A stretch of DNA of 64,000 nucleotides from Salinispora pacifica CNR114 (GTDB lineage Bacteria; Actinomycetota; Actinomycetes; Mycobacteriales; Micromonosporaceae), in contig NZ_AZWO01000029.1 of NCBI RefSeq assembly GCF_000514775.1, positions 1-64,000 on the forward strand, given 5' to 3'. Below the pieces are notes generated by a model, which worked only from the letters and a program-made list of their open reading frames with translations, was not told the DNA's origin and did not search any database. Below, one piece after another: positions 46,156 through 55,093 of this stretch (its first letter is position 1; each line of letters opens with the position of its first letter). The position numbers and the translations under genes are program-made.

Positions 46156-47717
46156 CCATGATCGCCCACAGTTCGACAAGCGCCGCCATGGACGGCGACC
46201 ACGGCGCGCCGATGCCCGCCGGGGACGGCACGGCGTACCTGGCGGCGATCACCGGCGCCGCCGACTGGGACGCCACCCTGCCGCCGTGCGACGACGCCGA
46301 CGTGGCCCGGATGGAGTCCAGCGCCGCCACGATCGACAAGCACCTGGCCGCCGGGGAGCCGATCTACGGACTCACCCAGGGGTTCGGCCCGCTCGTGCTC
46401 TACGCGGCGGAGTCCGAGATGGAGCAGGGCACCTCGCTGATCTCGCACCTGGGCACCGGGCAGGGCCAGCCGCTGGCCCCGGAGGTGAGCCGGCTGGTGC
46501 TGTGGCTGCGGCTGGCCAGCATGCGCAAGGGATTCTCGGCGGTGTCGCCGGAGTTCTGGCAGCGCATCGCCGACCTGTGGAACGCCGGCTTCACGCCGTG
46601 CATCCCGCGCGACGGCACGGTGAGCGCGAGCGGCGACCTCCAGCCGCTGGCCCACGCGGCGCTTGCCTGCACCGGGTACGGCGAGGCGTGGGTGCGGGAG
46701 CACGGCGACTGGGTGGTCCGGCCGGCCGGCGAGGCGCTGGCCGCGATCGGCGCCGAGCCGGTGCGGTGGCCGGTGCGCGAGGCGCTCGCGTTCGTCAACG
46801 GCACCGGCGTCGGCCTGGCCCTGTCCATCCTCAACCACCGCTCGGGGCTGCAACTGGTGCGGGCCGTGGCGGCGCTGTCGGCCCGGCTCGCGACCCTGCT
46901 GGGCGCGAATCCGGAGCACTACGACGACGGGGTGGGGTTCGCCCGCGGGCAGGCCGGGCAGATCACCGTGGCCCGGTGGATCACCGGGGCGATGCCGGCG
47001 GACGCCCGCCGCGACCCGAGCCGGCCACTTCAGGAGCCGTACAGCCTGCGCTGCGCGCCGCAGGTGCTCGGCGCGGTCCTGGACCAGGTGTCCGGCGCCG
47101 CGGACCTGCTCGCCCGGGAGGCGCGTGGCTGCACCGACAACCCGATCACCGTTTCGGGCCGGGTGCTGCACGCGGGCAACTTCCACGCGATGCCGGTGGG
47201 CTTCGCCTCCGACCAGCTCGGGCTCGCCGTGCACATGGCGGCGTACCTGGCGGAGCGGCAACTCGGGCTGATCGTCAACCCGGTCACCAACGGCGACCTG
47301 CCGCCGATGCTCACCCCCCGGGCCGGCCGTGGCTGCGGCCTGGCCGGCGTGCAGATCAGCGCCACCTCGTTCATCTCCCGGATCCGGCAACTGGTCTATC
47401 CGGCGTCGCTGACCACGCTGCCCACCAACGGGTGGAACCAGGACCACGTGCCGATGGCGCTCAACGGTGCGAACGGCGTGTCCGAGGCGCTCGACCTGGC
47501 CTGGCTGACGGTCGGCTCGCTGGCCCTGGGCGTGGCCCAGCTGACCGCGATGACGCAGCCGGGCCCCGATGTCGACGGCGTCTGGGCGGAGCTGGCCCGC
47601 GTGTCGCCGCCGCTGGCGGAGGACCGGCCGATGGGCCCGGAGGTGCGCGCGGCCCGCGACCTGATGCGGCGGTACGCGGCGCAACTGCTCGTCGACCGGT
47701 CGGAAGAAGCGCGATGA
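46152..47717 (+). CDS. MIO-type aromatic amino acid ammonia-lyase or aminomutase (tyrosine-like pocket)
   Basis: The product is 521 residues. The self-processing Ala-Ser-Gly that forms the MIO cofactor is in TVSASGDLQPLAH near residue 159. The catalytic loop reads YGLTQGFGPLV (usually Y-G-x-x-T-G-F-G). The selectivity pair corresponding to His-Leu in tyrosine ammonia-lyases is present as SHLGTG, whereas histidine enzymes have Ser-His and phenylalanine enzymes Phe-Leu. It therefore probably makes coumarate or beta-tyrosine from tyrosine. GTG 46152 overlaps the ligase stop; ATG 46158 is an alternative start. Sequence alone cannot separate lyase from aminomutase. Confidence 0.82.
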   Translation: MTMIAHSSTSAAMDGDHGAPMPAGDGTAYLAAITGAADWDATLPPCDDADVARMESSAATIDKHLAAGEPIYGLTQGFGPLVLYAAESEMEQGTSLISHLGTGQGQPLAPEVSRLVLWLRLASMRKGFSAVSPEFWQRIADLWNAGFTPCIPRDGTVSASGDLQPLAHAALACTGYGEAWVREHGDWVVRPAGEALAAIGAEPVRWPVREALAFVNGTGVGLALSILNHRSGLQLVRAVAALSARLATLLGANPEHYDDGVGFARGQAGQITVARWITGAMPADARRDPSRPLQEPYSLRCAPQVLGAVLDQVSGAADLLAREARGCTDNPITVSGRVLHAGNFHAMPVGFASDQLGLAVHMAAYLAERQLGLIVNPVTNGDLPPMLTPRAGRGCGLAGVQISATSFISRIRQLVYPASLTTLPTNGWNQDHVPMALNGANGVSEALDLAWLTVGSLALGVAQLTAMTQPGPDVDGVWAELARVSPPLAEDRPMGPEVRAARDLMRRYAAQLLVDRSEEAR

Positions 47718-48574
47718 GCACCGACTTCGTGCTGCCGACGCCGGAGGAGGTCGGCGCGTTCTACGACCGGGCCAACCTGCTCATCACCCGGTTCCAGGGC
47801 GGCAACATGCACTACGGCTACTGGACCGGGCCGGACGACGACAGCAGCTTCGAGGTGGCCGGCCAGCGCCTGACCGACCTGCTCATCGACAAGCTGGCGC
47901 CGGGCGCCGGCGACCGGGTGCTCGACGTCGGCTGCGGCCCGGGCAAGCCCGGGGTGCACCTGGTCCGCCGCACCGGCGCCGACCTGGTCGGCATCTCGGT
48001 CAGCACCCGCGACGTCGAGCTGGCGAACGAGCGTGCCCACGCCGAGGGGGTAGCCGACCGCGCCGTGTTCCAGGTGGCGGACGCCACCGCGCTGCCGTTT
48101 CCGCCGGACTCCTTCGACGCGGTGCTGATGCTGGAGTCGATCGTGCACATCCCGGACCGGACGCGGGCGTTGACGCAGGCGGCCCGGGTGCTGCGCCCGG
48201 GCGGCCGGTTGGCGCTCACCGACTTCGTCCTGCGCGGGGAGATCATCGAGCAGGACGAGGAGACCCGCCAGGCGGTGGCGGAGGCGCTCGCCGCGTGGCG
48301 GGCCGCGCCCCTGGTGCGGGTCGAGGACTATCCGCGCTTCGTCGCGGAGGCCGGTCTGGTGCTCGACGAGATCGTCGACATCACCGCGCAGACCATGCGC
48401 ACCTACCAGCAGACGCACATGGCCATGCACGAGTACGCCAAGACCCACGACGACCTGCCCGAGGACCTGGCCCGTCTGGTGGCCGACCCGGTCGACGACG
48501 GCTGGGACGTCGAGCCCGACCACGTCAGCGAGGGTGTGGTCGTGGTGGTGGCGCACCGGCCGGACGCTCCCTGA
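47714..48574 (+). CDS. SAM-dependent O-methyltransferase (RebM-like sugar methyltransferase family)
   Basis: The product is 286 residues. Opening segment VGAFYDRANLLITRFQGGNMHYGYW and the SAM motif VLDVGCGPGKPGVHLV resemble RebM and other deoxysugar or small-molecule methyltransferases; ALPFPPDSFDAVLMLESIVHI follows. The ATG overlaps the preceding stop (ATGA). It is the last gene of operon D and ends 4 bases from the convergent glycosyltransferase gene. Target hydroxyl unknown. Confidence 0.85.
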   Translation: MSTDFVLPTPEEVGAFYDRANLLITRFQGGNMHYGYWTGPDDDSSFEVAGQRLTDLLIDKLAPGAGDRVLDVGCGPGKPGVHLVRRTGADLVGISVSTRDVELANERAHAEGVADRAVFQVADATALPFPPDSFDAVLMLESIVHIPDRTRALTQAARVLRPGGRLALTDFVLRGEIIEQDEETRQAVAEALAAWRAAPLVRVEDYPRFVAEAGLVLDEIVDITAQTMRTYQQTHMAMHEYAKTHDDLPEDLARLVADPVDDGWDVEPDHVSEGVVVVVAHRPDAP

Positions 48575-48578
48575 CCGG

Positions 48579-49844
48579 TCAGTCGGCCCGGTACTTGGCG
48601 GTCAGCTCGACCAACTGCCCGGCGACCTCGTTGGGCGTGGGCAACGCCTCGATCTCCGCCCGCAGGGCCTCGGCCCGCTCCCGGAAGACCGGCTCGTCCA
48701 GCAGGCGCCCGAGCTGCTCCCGGACGGTCGCGCCGGTGGCGGCGCCGGAGTGGACCACCAGGCCGGCGCCCTGCGCGGCCAGCTTGCCGGCCAGCAGCGG
48801 ACCCTCGAAGTGGAACGGCAGGACCAGCTGCGGTACGCCGTAGCGCGCGACCGTGCTCAACGTCCCGAACCCGCCGTGGTTGACGACCGCGGCGCAGGTC
48901 GGCGCCAGCGCGTGCAGCGGCACGTAGTCGACCACCCGGACGTTGTCCGGCACCCCGGGCAGCTTCGGCTGCTCGGCCGTCGCGATGGTGGCGACCACCT
49001 CGACGTCCAGGTCGGCGAGGGAGTCGAGCACGTCGGCGACGTTGAGCGTGTAGCCGTCGAAGTGGTCGGTGGCGCTCAGGCCCAGGGTCAGCGCCACCCG
49101 CGGCCGTGACCGCGGCGCCCACACCCACGGCGGTACGACGGCGCGACCGCCGTAGGGGATGTGGCGCATCGGCACGTAGTGCAGCGGCGCCCCGATCCGC
49201 AGCGACGGGCTCAACTGGTCGACGGTGAACTGGCCGGACACTAGGTCCTCGGTGAACGCGAAGCCGTACCGCCGGGCGTAGGACTCGAGCCACTCGGCGA
49301 GCGCGTCGTCCCGCTCCGGCGGGACGAGCCGGCTGTTGACCTGGCGGATGTGGGCGTGCGTCACGCCGTACACGTCCATGGTGAACAGCAGGCGGCCGTG
49401 CGCCGCGCCGCACGCCTTCGCGGCGATCGCGCCGGCGAACGTGTTCGGCTCCCACAGGACCAGGTCGGGGCGCCACTGCTGCGCGAGGCGCACCAGGTCG
49501 GCCACCATCGGCTGGTTGTGCAGGCGGTGGCCCCACTGGGTGAAGGCCCGGTGCGACTCGGTCAGCTCGGCCCAGTCGACGTTCTCCGCGCCGACCTCGG
49601 CGAGGTCGTACGGCTTGGGTAGCCCGCGCCGCCACTGTGCCCGGTCCTCCGGGCGGTCCATCCGCTCGACGTCGACGTCCCGCCCGACCGGCACCGCGGT
49701 CAGGCCGGCGTCGGTGATCAGGTCGGTGAGCCGGGGCAGGCTGGCCACCCGGACCTCGTGGCCGGCGGTCCGCAACGCCCACGCCAGCGGCACCATCTTC
49801 AGGAAGTGCGTGCGTTGCGGGAGCGTGCACAGCAGGACGCGCAT
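48579..49844 (-). CDS. Glycosyltransferase, tandem copy 3 (EryCIII/DesVII-like)
   Basis: The product is 421 residues, last gene of operon E. RVLLCTLPQRTHFLKMVPLAWALRTAGHEV at the N-terminus and CAAVVNHGGFGTLSTVARYGVPQLVLP at the donor site define the GT-B macrolide-type family; VLWEPNTFAGAIAAKACGAAHGRL is the acceptor-side signature. It is a paralogue of the next two genes upstream. Such enzymes often need a P450-like helper protein (DesVIII type), and none is encoded in the window. Confidence 0.92.
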   Translation of the reverse strand: MRVLLCTLPQRTHFLKMVPLAWALRTAGHEVRVASLPRLTDLITDAGLTAVPVGRDVDVERMDRPEDRAQWRRGLPKPYDLAEVGAENVDWAELTESHRAFTQWGHRLHNQPMVADLVRLAQQWRPDLVLWEPNTFAGAIAAKACGAAHGRLLFTMDVYGVTHAHIRQVNSRLVPPERDDALAEWLESYARRYGFAFTEDLVSGQFTVDQLSPSLRIGAPLHYVPMRHIPYGGRAVVPPWVWAPRSRPRVALTLGLSATDHFDGYTLNVADVLDSLADLDVEVVATIATAEQPKLPGVPDNVRVVDYVPLHALAPTCAAVVNHGGFGTLSTVARYGVPQLVLPFHFEGPLLAGKLAAQGAGLVVHSGAATGATVREQLGRLLDEPVFRERAEALRAEIEALPTPNEVAGQLVELTAKYRAD

Positions 49845-49862
49845 GGGTGTTCTCCTGGTGGG

Positions 49863-51134
49863 TCAGGGGGTGTGGTGGTGGGCGGTGAGGGTTTCGAGGT
49901 GGGGGACGATCTGGTTGGGGGAGGGGAGGGTGGTGATTTCGTGGGCGAGGTCGGTGGCGCGTTTGTGGAAGTGGGGTTCGGTGAGGAGGCGGTGGACGGC
50001 GTCGCGGACGGTGGGTCCGGTGGCGTTGCTGGTGTGGATTTGTAGGCCGGCGCCGTGGGTGGCGAGTTTGTGGGCGAGTTGGGGTTGGTCGAAGTGGTAG
50101 TGCAGGGCGAGTTGGGGGACGGGGTGGCGGCTGGTGGTGGCGAGGGTGGCGGCGCCGGCGTGGTGGATGACGGCGGCGCAGGTGGGGGCGAGGGCGTGCC
50201 AGGGGACGTAGGGGACGACGCGGACGTTGGGGGGCAGGGTGCCGAGGGCGGGTTGTTCGTGTTCGGCGATGGTGGCGACGAGTTCGATGTCGAGTTCGGC
50301 GAGGGTGTGGATGAGGTCGCCGATGTCGAGGGTGTAGCCGTCGTAGATTTCGGTGGCGCTGAGGCCCATGGTGAGTGCGACGCGGGGTCGGGTGGGTGGT
50401 TTGGTGAGCCATTCGGGGATGGTGGCGGGGCCGCCGTAGGGGATGTATTGCATGCGGAGGTAGTGCAGGCCGGGTGCTTCGGTCTGGAGGGTGGCGGGGA
50501 ACTGGTCGATGGTGAAGTGGCCGGTGGCGAGGTCTTCGGTGAGGTCGAAGCCGTAGCGGCGGGCGTAGCCGTCGAACCAGGTCATGAGGGGGTCGGTGGC
50601 CTGGTCGGGGGGTTGTTGGCGGTGTAGGTCGAGGAAGGTTTGGCGGACGCCGCCGAAGACGTCGAGGCCGAACAGGAGGCGGGCGTGGGCGGCGCCGCAG
50701 GCTTTGGCGGCGATGGATCCGGCGAAGGTCATGGGTTCCCAGATGACCAGGTCGGGTTTCCAGTAGCGGGCGTACTCCACCAACGCCGCGATCATCGGGA
50801 AGTTCTGCGGCTTGTGCCAGATCCGGATCGCCTCGGCGTACCCGCTCGACAGGTGCTCCCAGGTCGCCTTGGCCGGGTCGTCGAACGCGTCATAGGGGAC
50901 CATGAAGCCCTCGCGCATCGCCTCCCGCGTGTGCCGGCGGTGGGTGGTCACCCGCCACGGATTGCGGTCGCTGCCCATCGGCACGGCGGTCAGCCCGGCC
51001 TGGGTGATGACCTGCGCGAAAGCCGGCTGGCTGGCGACGCGCACCTCGTGGCCGGCGGTCCGCAGCGCCCACGCCATCGGCACCAGGTACTGGAAGATGG
51101 TCTTCTCCGGGTTGACCGCGAACAGCACGCGCAC
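49863..51134 (-). CDS. Glycosyltransferase, tandem copy 2, with a codon-usage breakpoint
   Basis: The product is 423 residues from GTG 51134, same family as its two neighbours (VIWEPMTFAGSIAAKACGAAHARL; CAAVIHHAGAATLATTSRHPVPQLALH). Codons for residues 1 to about 123 are like the rest of the window (CTG, GAG, GTG). From about residue 124 (near 50765) to the end the gene switches to CTC for Leu, GAA for Glu, CAA for Gln and AAA for Lys. The change falls next to the KPDLVIWEP segment conserved among the copies, as expected for intragenic recombination. The protein reads through without a break, so it is probably functional. Confidence 0.92.
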   Translation of the reverse strand: MRVLFAVNPEKTIFQYLVPMAWALRTAGHEVRVASQPAFAQVITQAGLTAVPMGSDRNPWRVTTHRRHTREAMREGFMVPYDAFDDPAKATWEHLSSGYAEAIRIWHKPQNFPMIAALVEYARYWKPDLVIWEPMTFAGSIAAKACGAAHARLLFGLDVFGGVRQTFLDLHRQQPPDQATDPLMTWFDGYARRYGFDLTEDLATGHFTIDQFPATLQTEAPGLHYLRMQYIPYGGPATIPEWLTKPPTRPRVALTMGLSATEIYDGYTLDIGDLIHTLAELDIELVATIAEHEQPALGTLPPNVRVVPYVPWHALAPTCAAVIHHAGAATLATTSRHPVPQLALHYHFDQPQLAHKLATHGAGLQIHTSNATGPTVRDAVHRLLTEPHFHKRATDLAHEITTLPSPNQIVPHLETLTAHHHTP

Positions 51135-51146
51135 GTCGGTCTCCTC

Positions 51147-52427
51147 TCAGCCGGTGGTGATCGGTCGGCGGTCGGCGACCATCGCCGCCAGCCGGCGGGC
51201 CATCTCGTTGGGGGTGGGCAGCGCCCGCATCTGCTCGCGCATCCGGTGCGCGCCGTCGGCGAAGGCGGGCTCGCCCAGCAGATGCAGCAGGGCCTCCTGG
51301 ACCGCCGGTCCGGTGGCCCGCTCGGCCGGCAGGTGGATGGCGCAGCCCTGCCGGGCCAGCCCCTCGGCCAGGGCCGGCTCGTCGAAGTGCAGCGGGAGGA
51401 CCAGCTGCGGCACCGCGTGCAACGCGGTGGTGGAGAGCGTGCCGAACCCGCCGTGGTGGATCACCGCGGCGCAGGTGGGAACGAGCGCGTGCAGCGGCAC
51501 GAACGGCACCAGCCGGGCGTTGTCCGGGATCCGGGCCAGCCGCCGCTGCTCCGCCTCGGCGACGGTCGCGACGACCTCGATCTCCAGGTCGGCCAGCGAG
51601 TCGAGGATGTCCTGGAGGTTCACCGCGTAGCCGTCGAAGCGTTCGGTGGCGACCAGACCCATGGTGATCGCCACCCGGGGTCGCCAGGGCGCGGCCCGGA
51701 GCCACTGCGGCACGACGGCCGGCCCGCCGTAGGGCACGTAGCGCATCGGCAGGTAGGTCAGGTCCGCCTCCATCCGCAGCGAGCGCGGGAACTGGTCGAT
51801 GGTGAACTCGCCGGTGATCATGTCCTCGGTGAACTCCCCGCCGTGGTGGCGGGCGTAGGCGTCCAGCCACTCGGCCAGCGCGTCGCCCCGGTCGTGCGGT
51901 GGCTGTTGGGCCCGCAGACGGCGGTAGTGGTCGCGGGTGACGCCGTAGATGTCGAGGCTGAACATGACCCGGCCGTGCCGGGCGCCGCACGCCTTCGCCG
52001 CGATCGGCCCGGCGTAGGTGGTGGGCTCCCAGATCACCAGGTCCGGCCGCCAGGCCTGGGCGAACGCCACCAGGTCCGGGATCATCGGCACGTTCTCGTA
52101 CTTGTGCCAGTCCTTCACCTGGCGGGCGAACTCGTCGCGCAGGTACGGCCAGCTGATGTCGTCCGGGTGCCGCTGCGCCACGTCGTACGGGCGGGGCAGT
52201 CCCGCCCGCCCGGCGGTCTGCCACCCGGGGGTGAGTTCGAGCGCCCGCCCGGGATCGCGGTAGCGGCCCACCGGCACGGCGGTCAGCCCGGCCTGGGTGA
52301 TCTGGTCGACGAACGCGGGCTGGCTGGCGAACCGCACCTCGTGGCCGGCGGTGCGCAGCGCCCAGGCGAGCGGCGCCATCGCCAGGAAGTGCGTCCGTTC
52401 GGCGTAGGTGACGAAGAGGACGCGCAT
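51147..52427 (-). CDS. Glycosyltransferase, tandem copy 1
   Basis: The product is 426 residues. RVLFVTYAERTHFLAMAPLAWALRTAGHEVRF, then VIWEPTTYAGPIAAKACGARHGRV and CAAVIHHGGFGTLSTTALHAVPQLVLPLHF match the EryCIII/DesVII-like family. ATG 52427 begins the conserved MRVLF opening; longer upstream frames lack similarity. It has 12 bp to the next copy. Together the three copies plus 32225-33379 suggest up to four sugar attachments, or a chain of sugars. Confidence 0.92.
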   Translation of the reverse strand: MRVLFVTYAERTHFLAMAPLAWALRTAGHEVRFASQPAFVDQITQAGLTAVPVGRYRDPGRALELTPGWQTAGRAGLPRPYDVAQRHPDDISWPYLRDEFARQVKDWHKYENVPMIPDLVAFAQAWRPDLVIWEPTTYAGPIAAKACGARHGRVMFSLDIYGVTRDHYRRLRAQQPPHDRGDALAEWLDAYARHHGGEFTEDMITGEFTIDQFPRSLRMEADLTYLPMRYVPYGGPAVVPQWLRAAPWRPRVAITMGLVATERFDGYAVNLQDILDSLADLEIEVVATVAEAEQRRLARIPDNARLVPFVPLHALVPTCAAVIHHGGFGTLSTTALHAVPQLVLPLHFDEPALAEGLARQGCAIHLPAERATGPAVQEALLHLLGEPAFADGAHRMREQMRALPTPNEMARRLAAMVADRRPITTG

Positions 52428-52441
52428 CGCGGACGCCCCCG

Positions 52442-53449
52442 TCACGCCGCGTCGGCGGCGGCGAGTTCCCGCCCGACGGCGGCGGCCATGCCGCGCAGCC
52501 CGTCGGGCAACGCGACGGCCGGTCGCCAGCCGGTGGCGCGCTGGAAGGCGGACGGGTCGAGTACGAAGTCGAGCAGGTCGGTGGGCATGGAGTGCTCGGC
52601 CGGCGGCACCGACACCACCGGCACCTGGTCCCGGCCGCTCTGCCGGGCCACCGCCGCGGCGATCGCCCGGAACAGCTCGGCGACGCTCGTGGCCTCGCCG
52701 GTGCCGACGAGCCAGTGCCGCCCGACGACCGGCTCCGGGCGGTCCATCGCGGCGAGGAACGCGGCGGCGGCGTCGTCGACGCAGAGCAGGTCGCGCGTCA
52801 CGCTGCCGTCGTGCCACATGGTCAACGGTTGGCCGGCGAACGCGCGGCGGGTCATCGAGGCCACCACGCCCCGGTCGAGGGCGCTTGCGTCGCTGCCCTG
52901 GCTGTAGAGCGTGGCCAGGCGCAGGGTCGCGCCGCGCAGCAGCCCCTCCCGGTGGGCTTCCTCGATCGCCTGCTCCGCGGCCAGCTTGTGCCGGTCGTAG
53001 GCGGTCAGCGGGCGGTCCGGCTCGGTGCCGTCGAGCCGACCGGCGCTCTGACCGGCCTGCGACATCGACCCGGCGAACAGCACCACCGGCGGGGTGTGGG
53101 GCCGTTGCGCCCGGACCGCGCCGATCAGGTCGTGCACCAGGCCCAGGTTGACCCGTTCGGCGGTCGGGTCGGTGGCGGCCACCCGCCAGGTGCCGGCGCC
53201 GCCCATGTGGGCGACCAGATGGACGACCACGTCCGCGCCGGCCACCGCGTCCGCGACGGCGCCCGGTTCGGTCAGGTCAACCGCCCGCGTCTCGACCTCG
53301 CCCCGGTGCCCGGGCGGCGCCACCGGGCAGCGCCGGCCGACGAGCCGCAGCCGGACCGGACGCCGGGCCAGCTGCCGGGTGATGGCCGTGCCGAGCAGGC
53401 CGGAGGCGCCGAGCACGGTGACCAACTGTTTCGATGCCTCACCTGACAC
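52442..53449 (-). CDS. NDP-hexose 4-ketoreductase (extended SDR)
   Basis: The product is 335 residues from GTG 53449 (GGAG 6 bases upstream). The NAD(P) loop is LVTVLGASGLLGTAI, and the Tyr-x3-Lys is in LTAYDRHKLAAEQAI. It resembles EvaE/TylD-type enzymes that reduce the 4-keto group in the last step of dTDP-deoxysugar synthesis. It lies directly before the three glycosyltransferases, fitting that role. Confidence 0.88.
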   Translation of the reverse strand: MSGEASKQLVTVLGASGLLGTAITRQLARRPVRLRLVGRRCPVAPPGHRGEVETRAVDLTEPGAVADAVAGADVVVHLVAHMGGAGTWRVAATDPTAERVNLGLVHDLIGAVRAQRPHTPPVVLFAGSMSQAGQSAGRLDGTEPDRPLTAYDRHKLAAEQAIEEAHREGLLRGATLRLATLYSQGSDASALDRGVVASMTRRAFAGQPLTMWHDGSVTRDLLCVDDAAAAFLAAMDRPEPVVGRHWLVGTGEATSVAELFRAIAAAVARQSGRDQVPVVSVPPAEHSMPTDLLDFVLDPSAFQRATGWRPAVALPDGLRGMAAAVGRELAAADAA

Positions 53450-53509
53450 GGCAAGCTCCTTCGGGTCGCGTGGTGGTGCGAACGATCGGGCGGTGCGGGC
53501 CGGCGGCGG

Positions 53510-54067
53510 TCACCGCGGGGCGGTACGCCAGTCGAGCGGGGCCGGCAGGATGCCGTCGAGCCGGAGATCGACGTGCTCTTCCCACTCGTCGCGCCGGATC
53601 TGGAACGTGTGCAGATCCCACAGCTGGCCGCGGAACCACAGGTGTTCGGCCAGCACCTGCCGCTCGCGCCCGTCGCCGTGGCCGAGGCCGAACGCGTCGA
53701 AGCTGGCCTCGGTGGTCTGTGCGACGACCCGGTCGATGTTGAAGCAGGCGAACGCGTAGTTGAGCAGCAGGTTGGTGGCCTCGGCGCCGATGCCGAAGCG
53801 GGTCTTCGGCGGGTCCAGGTAGATGCCGCACCGCAGGTGCCCGGCCGGGTCCAGGCCGTGCAGGGTGGCGAAGCCGAGCACGTCGTCGCTGCTGCGGTTG
53901 AGCACCAGGAACGCGGCGTTGAGGATCTTGAACATGCCGACCGTCGACGCGGCCGGCCGGAAGCTCTCCAACCCGGTACGCAGCAGGGTCTGCATGAACA
54001 GCGACGAGTCGCCGGTGCTTGCCGGCTGGAGCGCGATCCGGCGGGACTCGGTGTGCGGGAAGATCAC
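53510..54067 (-). CDS. GNAT-like acetyltransferase, paralogue 2
   Basis: The product is 185 residues from GTG 54067. IFPHTESRRIALQPASTGD at the start and GFATLHGLDPAGHLRCGIYLDPP, then NYAFACFNIDRVVAQT in the middle, correspond region by region to the protein at 29024-29560. The C-terminal RGQLWDLHTFQIRRDEWEEHV also matches (GRLWDVHVFAVHREQWDTT). The pair is probably an old duplication placed in two sugar operons. Role unknown; acyl transfer to an amino sugar is a guess. Confidence 0.6.
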   Translation of the reverse strand: MIFPHTESRRIALQPASTGDSSLFMQTLLRTGLESFRPAASTVGMFKILNAAFLVLNRSSDDVLGFATLHGLDPAGHLRCGIYLDPPKTRFGIGAEATNLLLNYAFACFNIDRVVAQTTEASFDAFGLGHGDGRERQVLAEHLWFRGQLWDLHTFQIRRDEWEEHVDLRLDGILPAPLDWRTAPR

Positions 54068-54097
54068 GGATTCGATCCCTCTCTGTTCGTCGGCGGG

Positions 54098-55093
54098 TCA
54101 GCCGGTGGTGACCACCGGCCGGGCCCGGTCGGCGTACCTGTCGTCGTCCCAGCGCATGCGGCCGGTGGCGGCCGGCAACGCGGCGATGTCCCGCAGGTCG
54201 TCGCCGGTCAGGCGCAGATGCGCGGCGGCGATGTTGTCCTCCAGCCAACGGCGGTGGCGGGTGCCCGGGATCGGCACGATGCCCTCGCCCAACGCCAGCG
54301 TCCAGGCGATCGCCACCTGGGCCGCGGTGACGCCGTGGCGGGCGCCGACGGCCGTCAGCCCGTCGACGATGGCCTGGTTCGCCCGCATCGCGGTGGGTTG
54401 GAAACGCGGGTCGCGGACCCGGGAGTCACCGTCGCTGAGCGAGCTGGGCCGCACCGTCCCCGACAGGTAGCCGCGGCCGAGCGGCGCGAAGGCGAGGAAG
54501 CCCACCCCGTTGCGCCGGCACCACGGGATCACGTCCTGCAACGACTGGGCGCACCAGACGGACAGCTCGTACTGCACCACGCTCAGCGGGCACACGGCGT
54601 GCACCAGGTCCAGCTCCTCCACGGTGGCGTGGGAGATGCCCAGGTGGTGTACCTTGCCCTCGGCGACGAGCGCGCCCAGCGCGCCCCACGTCTCGGCCAG
54701 CGGCACGGCCGGGTCGACCCGGTGCAGCTGGTAGACGTCGATCGCCTCGACCTGCAGGCGGCGCAGCGACCCCTCGCACGCCGAGCGCAGGTAGTCGGGT
54801 CGGCCGTTGCGCCGGAACCGCCCGTCCGGCCCGGCGGTCAGGCCGCACTTGGTGGTGATGCGGACCCGGTCCCGGTACGGCCGCAGGGTCGCGCCGAGCA
54901 GTTCCTCGTTGCGGAACGGGCCGTAGACGTCGGCGGTGTCGAACAACGTGACGCCCAGGTCGACGGCGCGCGCGATGACCCGCGCGGACTCCCGGTCGTC
55001 CCGCTCGCCCGGGCTGTAACCGTGCGACATGGAGCTGCACCCCAGGCCGATGGCGCTGGACGTGAGCCCCGGCGCTAGCTCGGTCTGTCGCAT
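54098..55093 (-). CDS. Aldo/keto reductase (NDP-sugar ketoreductase type)
   Basis: The product is 331 residues. TIM-barrel aldo/keto reductase marks: SSAIGLGCSSMSHGY, GVTLFDTADVYGPFRNEELLG (catalytic Asp and Tyr), VRITTKCGL (Lys), IDVYQLHRVDP (His). It resembles EryBII/TylCII-type sugar 3-ketoreductases or enoyl reductases. ATG 55093 is chosen because GGTGG lies 8 bases upstream; it overlaps the PH-domain gene end by 19 bases, tying the sugar genes to the membrane-protein pair. Confidence 0.82.
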   Translation of the reverse strand: MRQTELAPGLTSSAIGLGCSSMSHGYSPGERDDRESARVIARAVDLGVTLFDTADVYGPFRNEELLGATLRPYRDRVRITTKCGLTAGPDGRFRRNGRPDYLRSACEGSLRRLQVEAIDVYQLHRVDPAVPLAETWGALGALVAEGKVHHLGISHATVEELDLVHAVCPLSVVQYELSVWCAQSLQDVIPWCRRNGVGFLAFAPLGRGYLSGTVRPSSLSDGDSRVRDPRFQPTAMRANQAIVDGLTAVGARHGVTAAQVAIAWTLALGEGIVPIPGTRHRRWLEDNIAAAHLRLTGDDLRDIAALPAATGRMRWDDDRYADRARPVVTTG

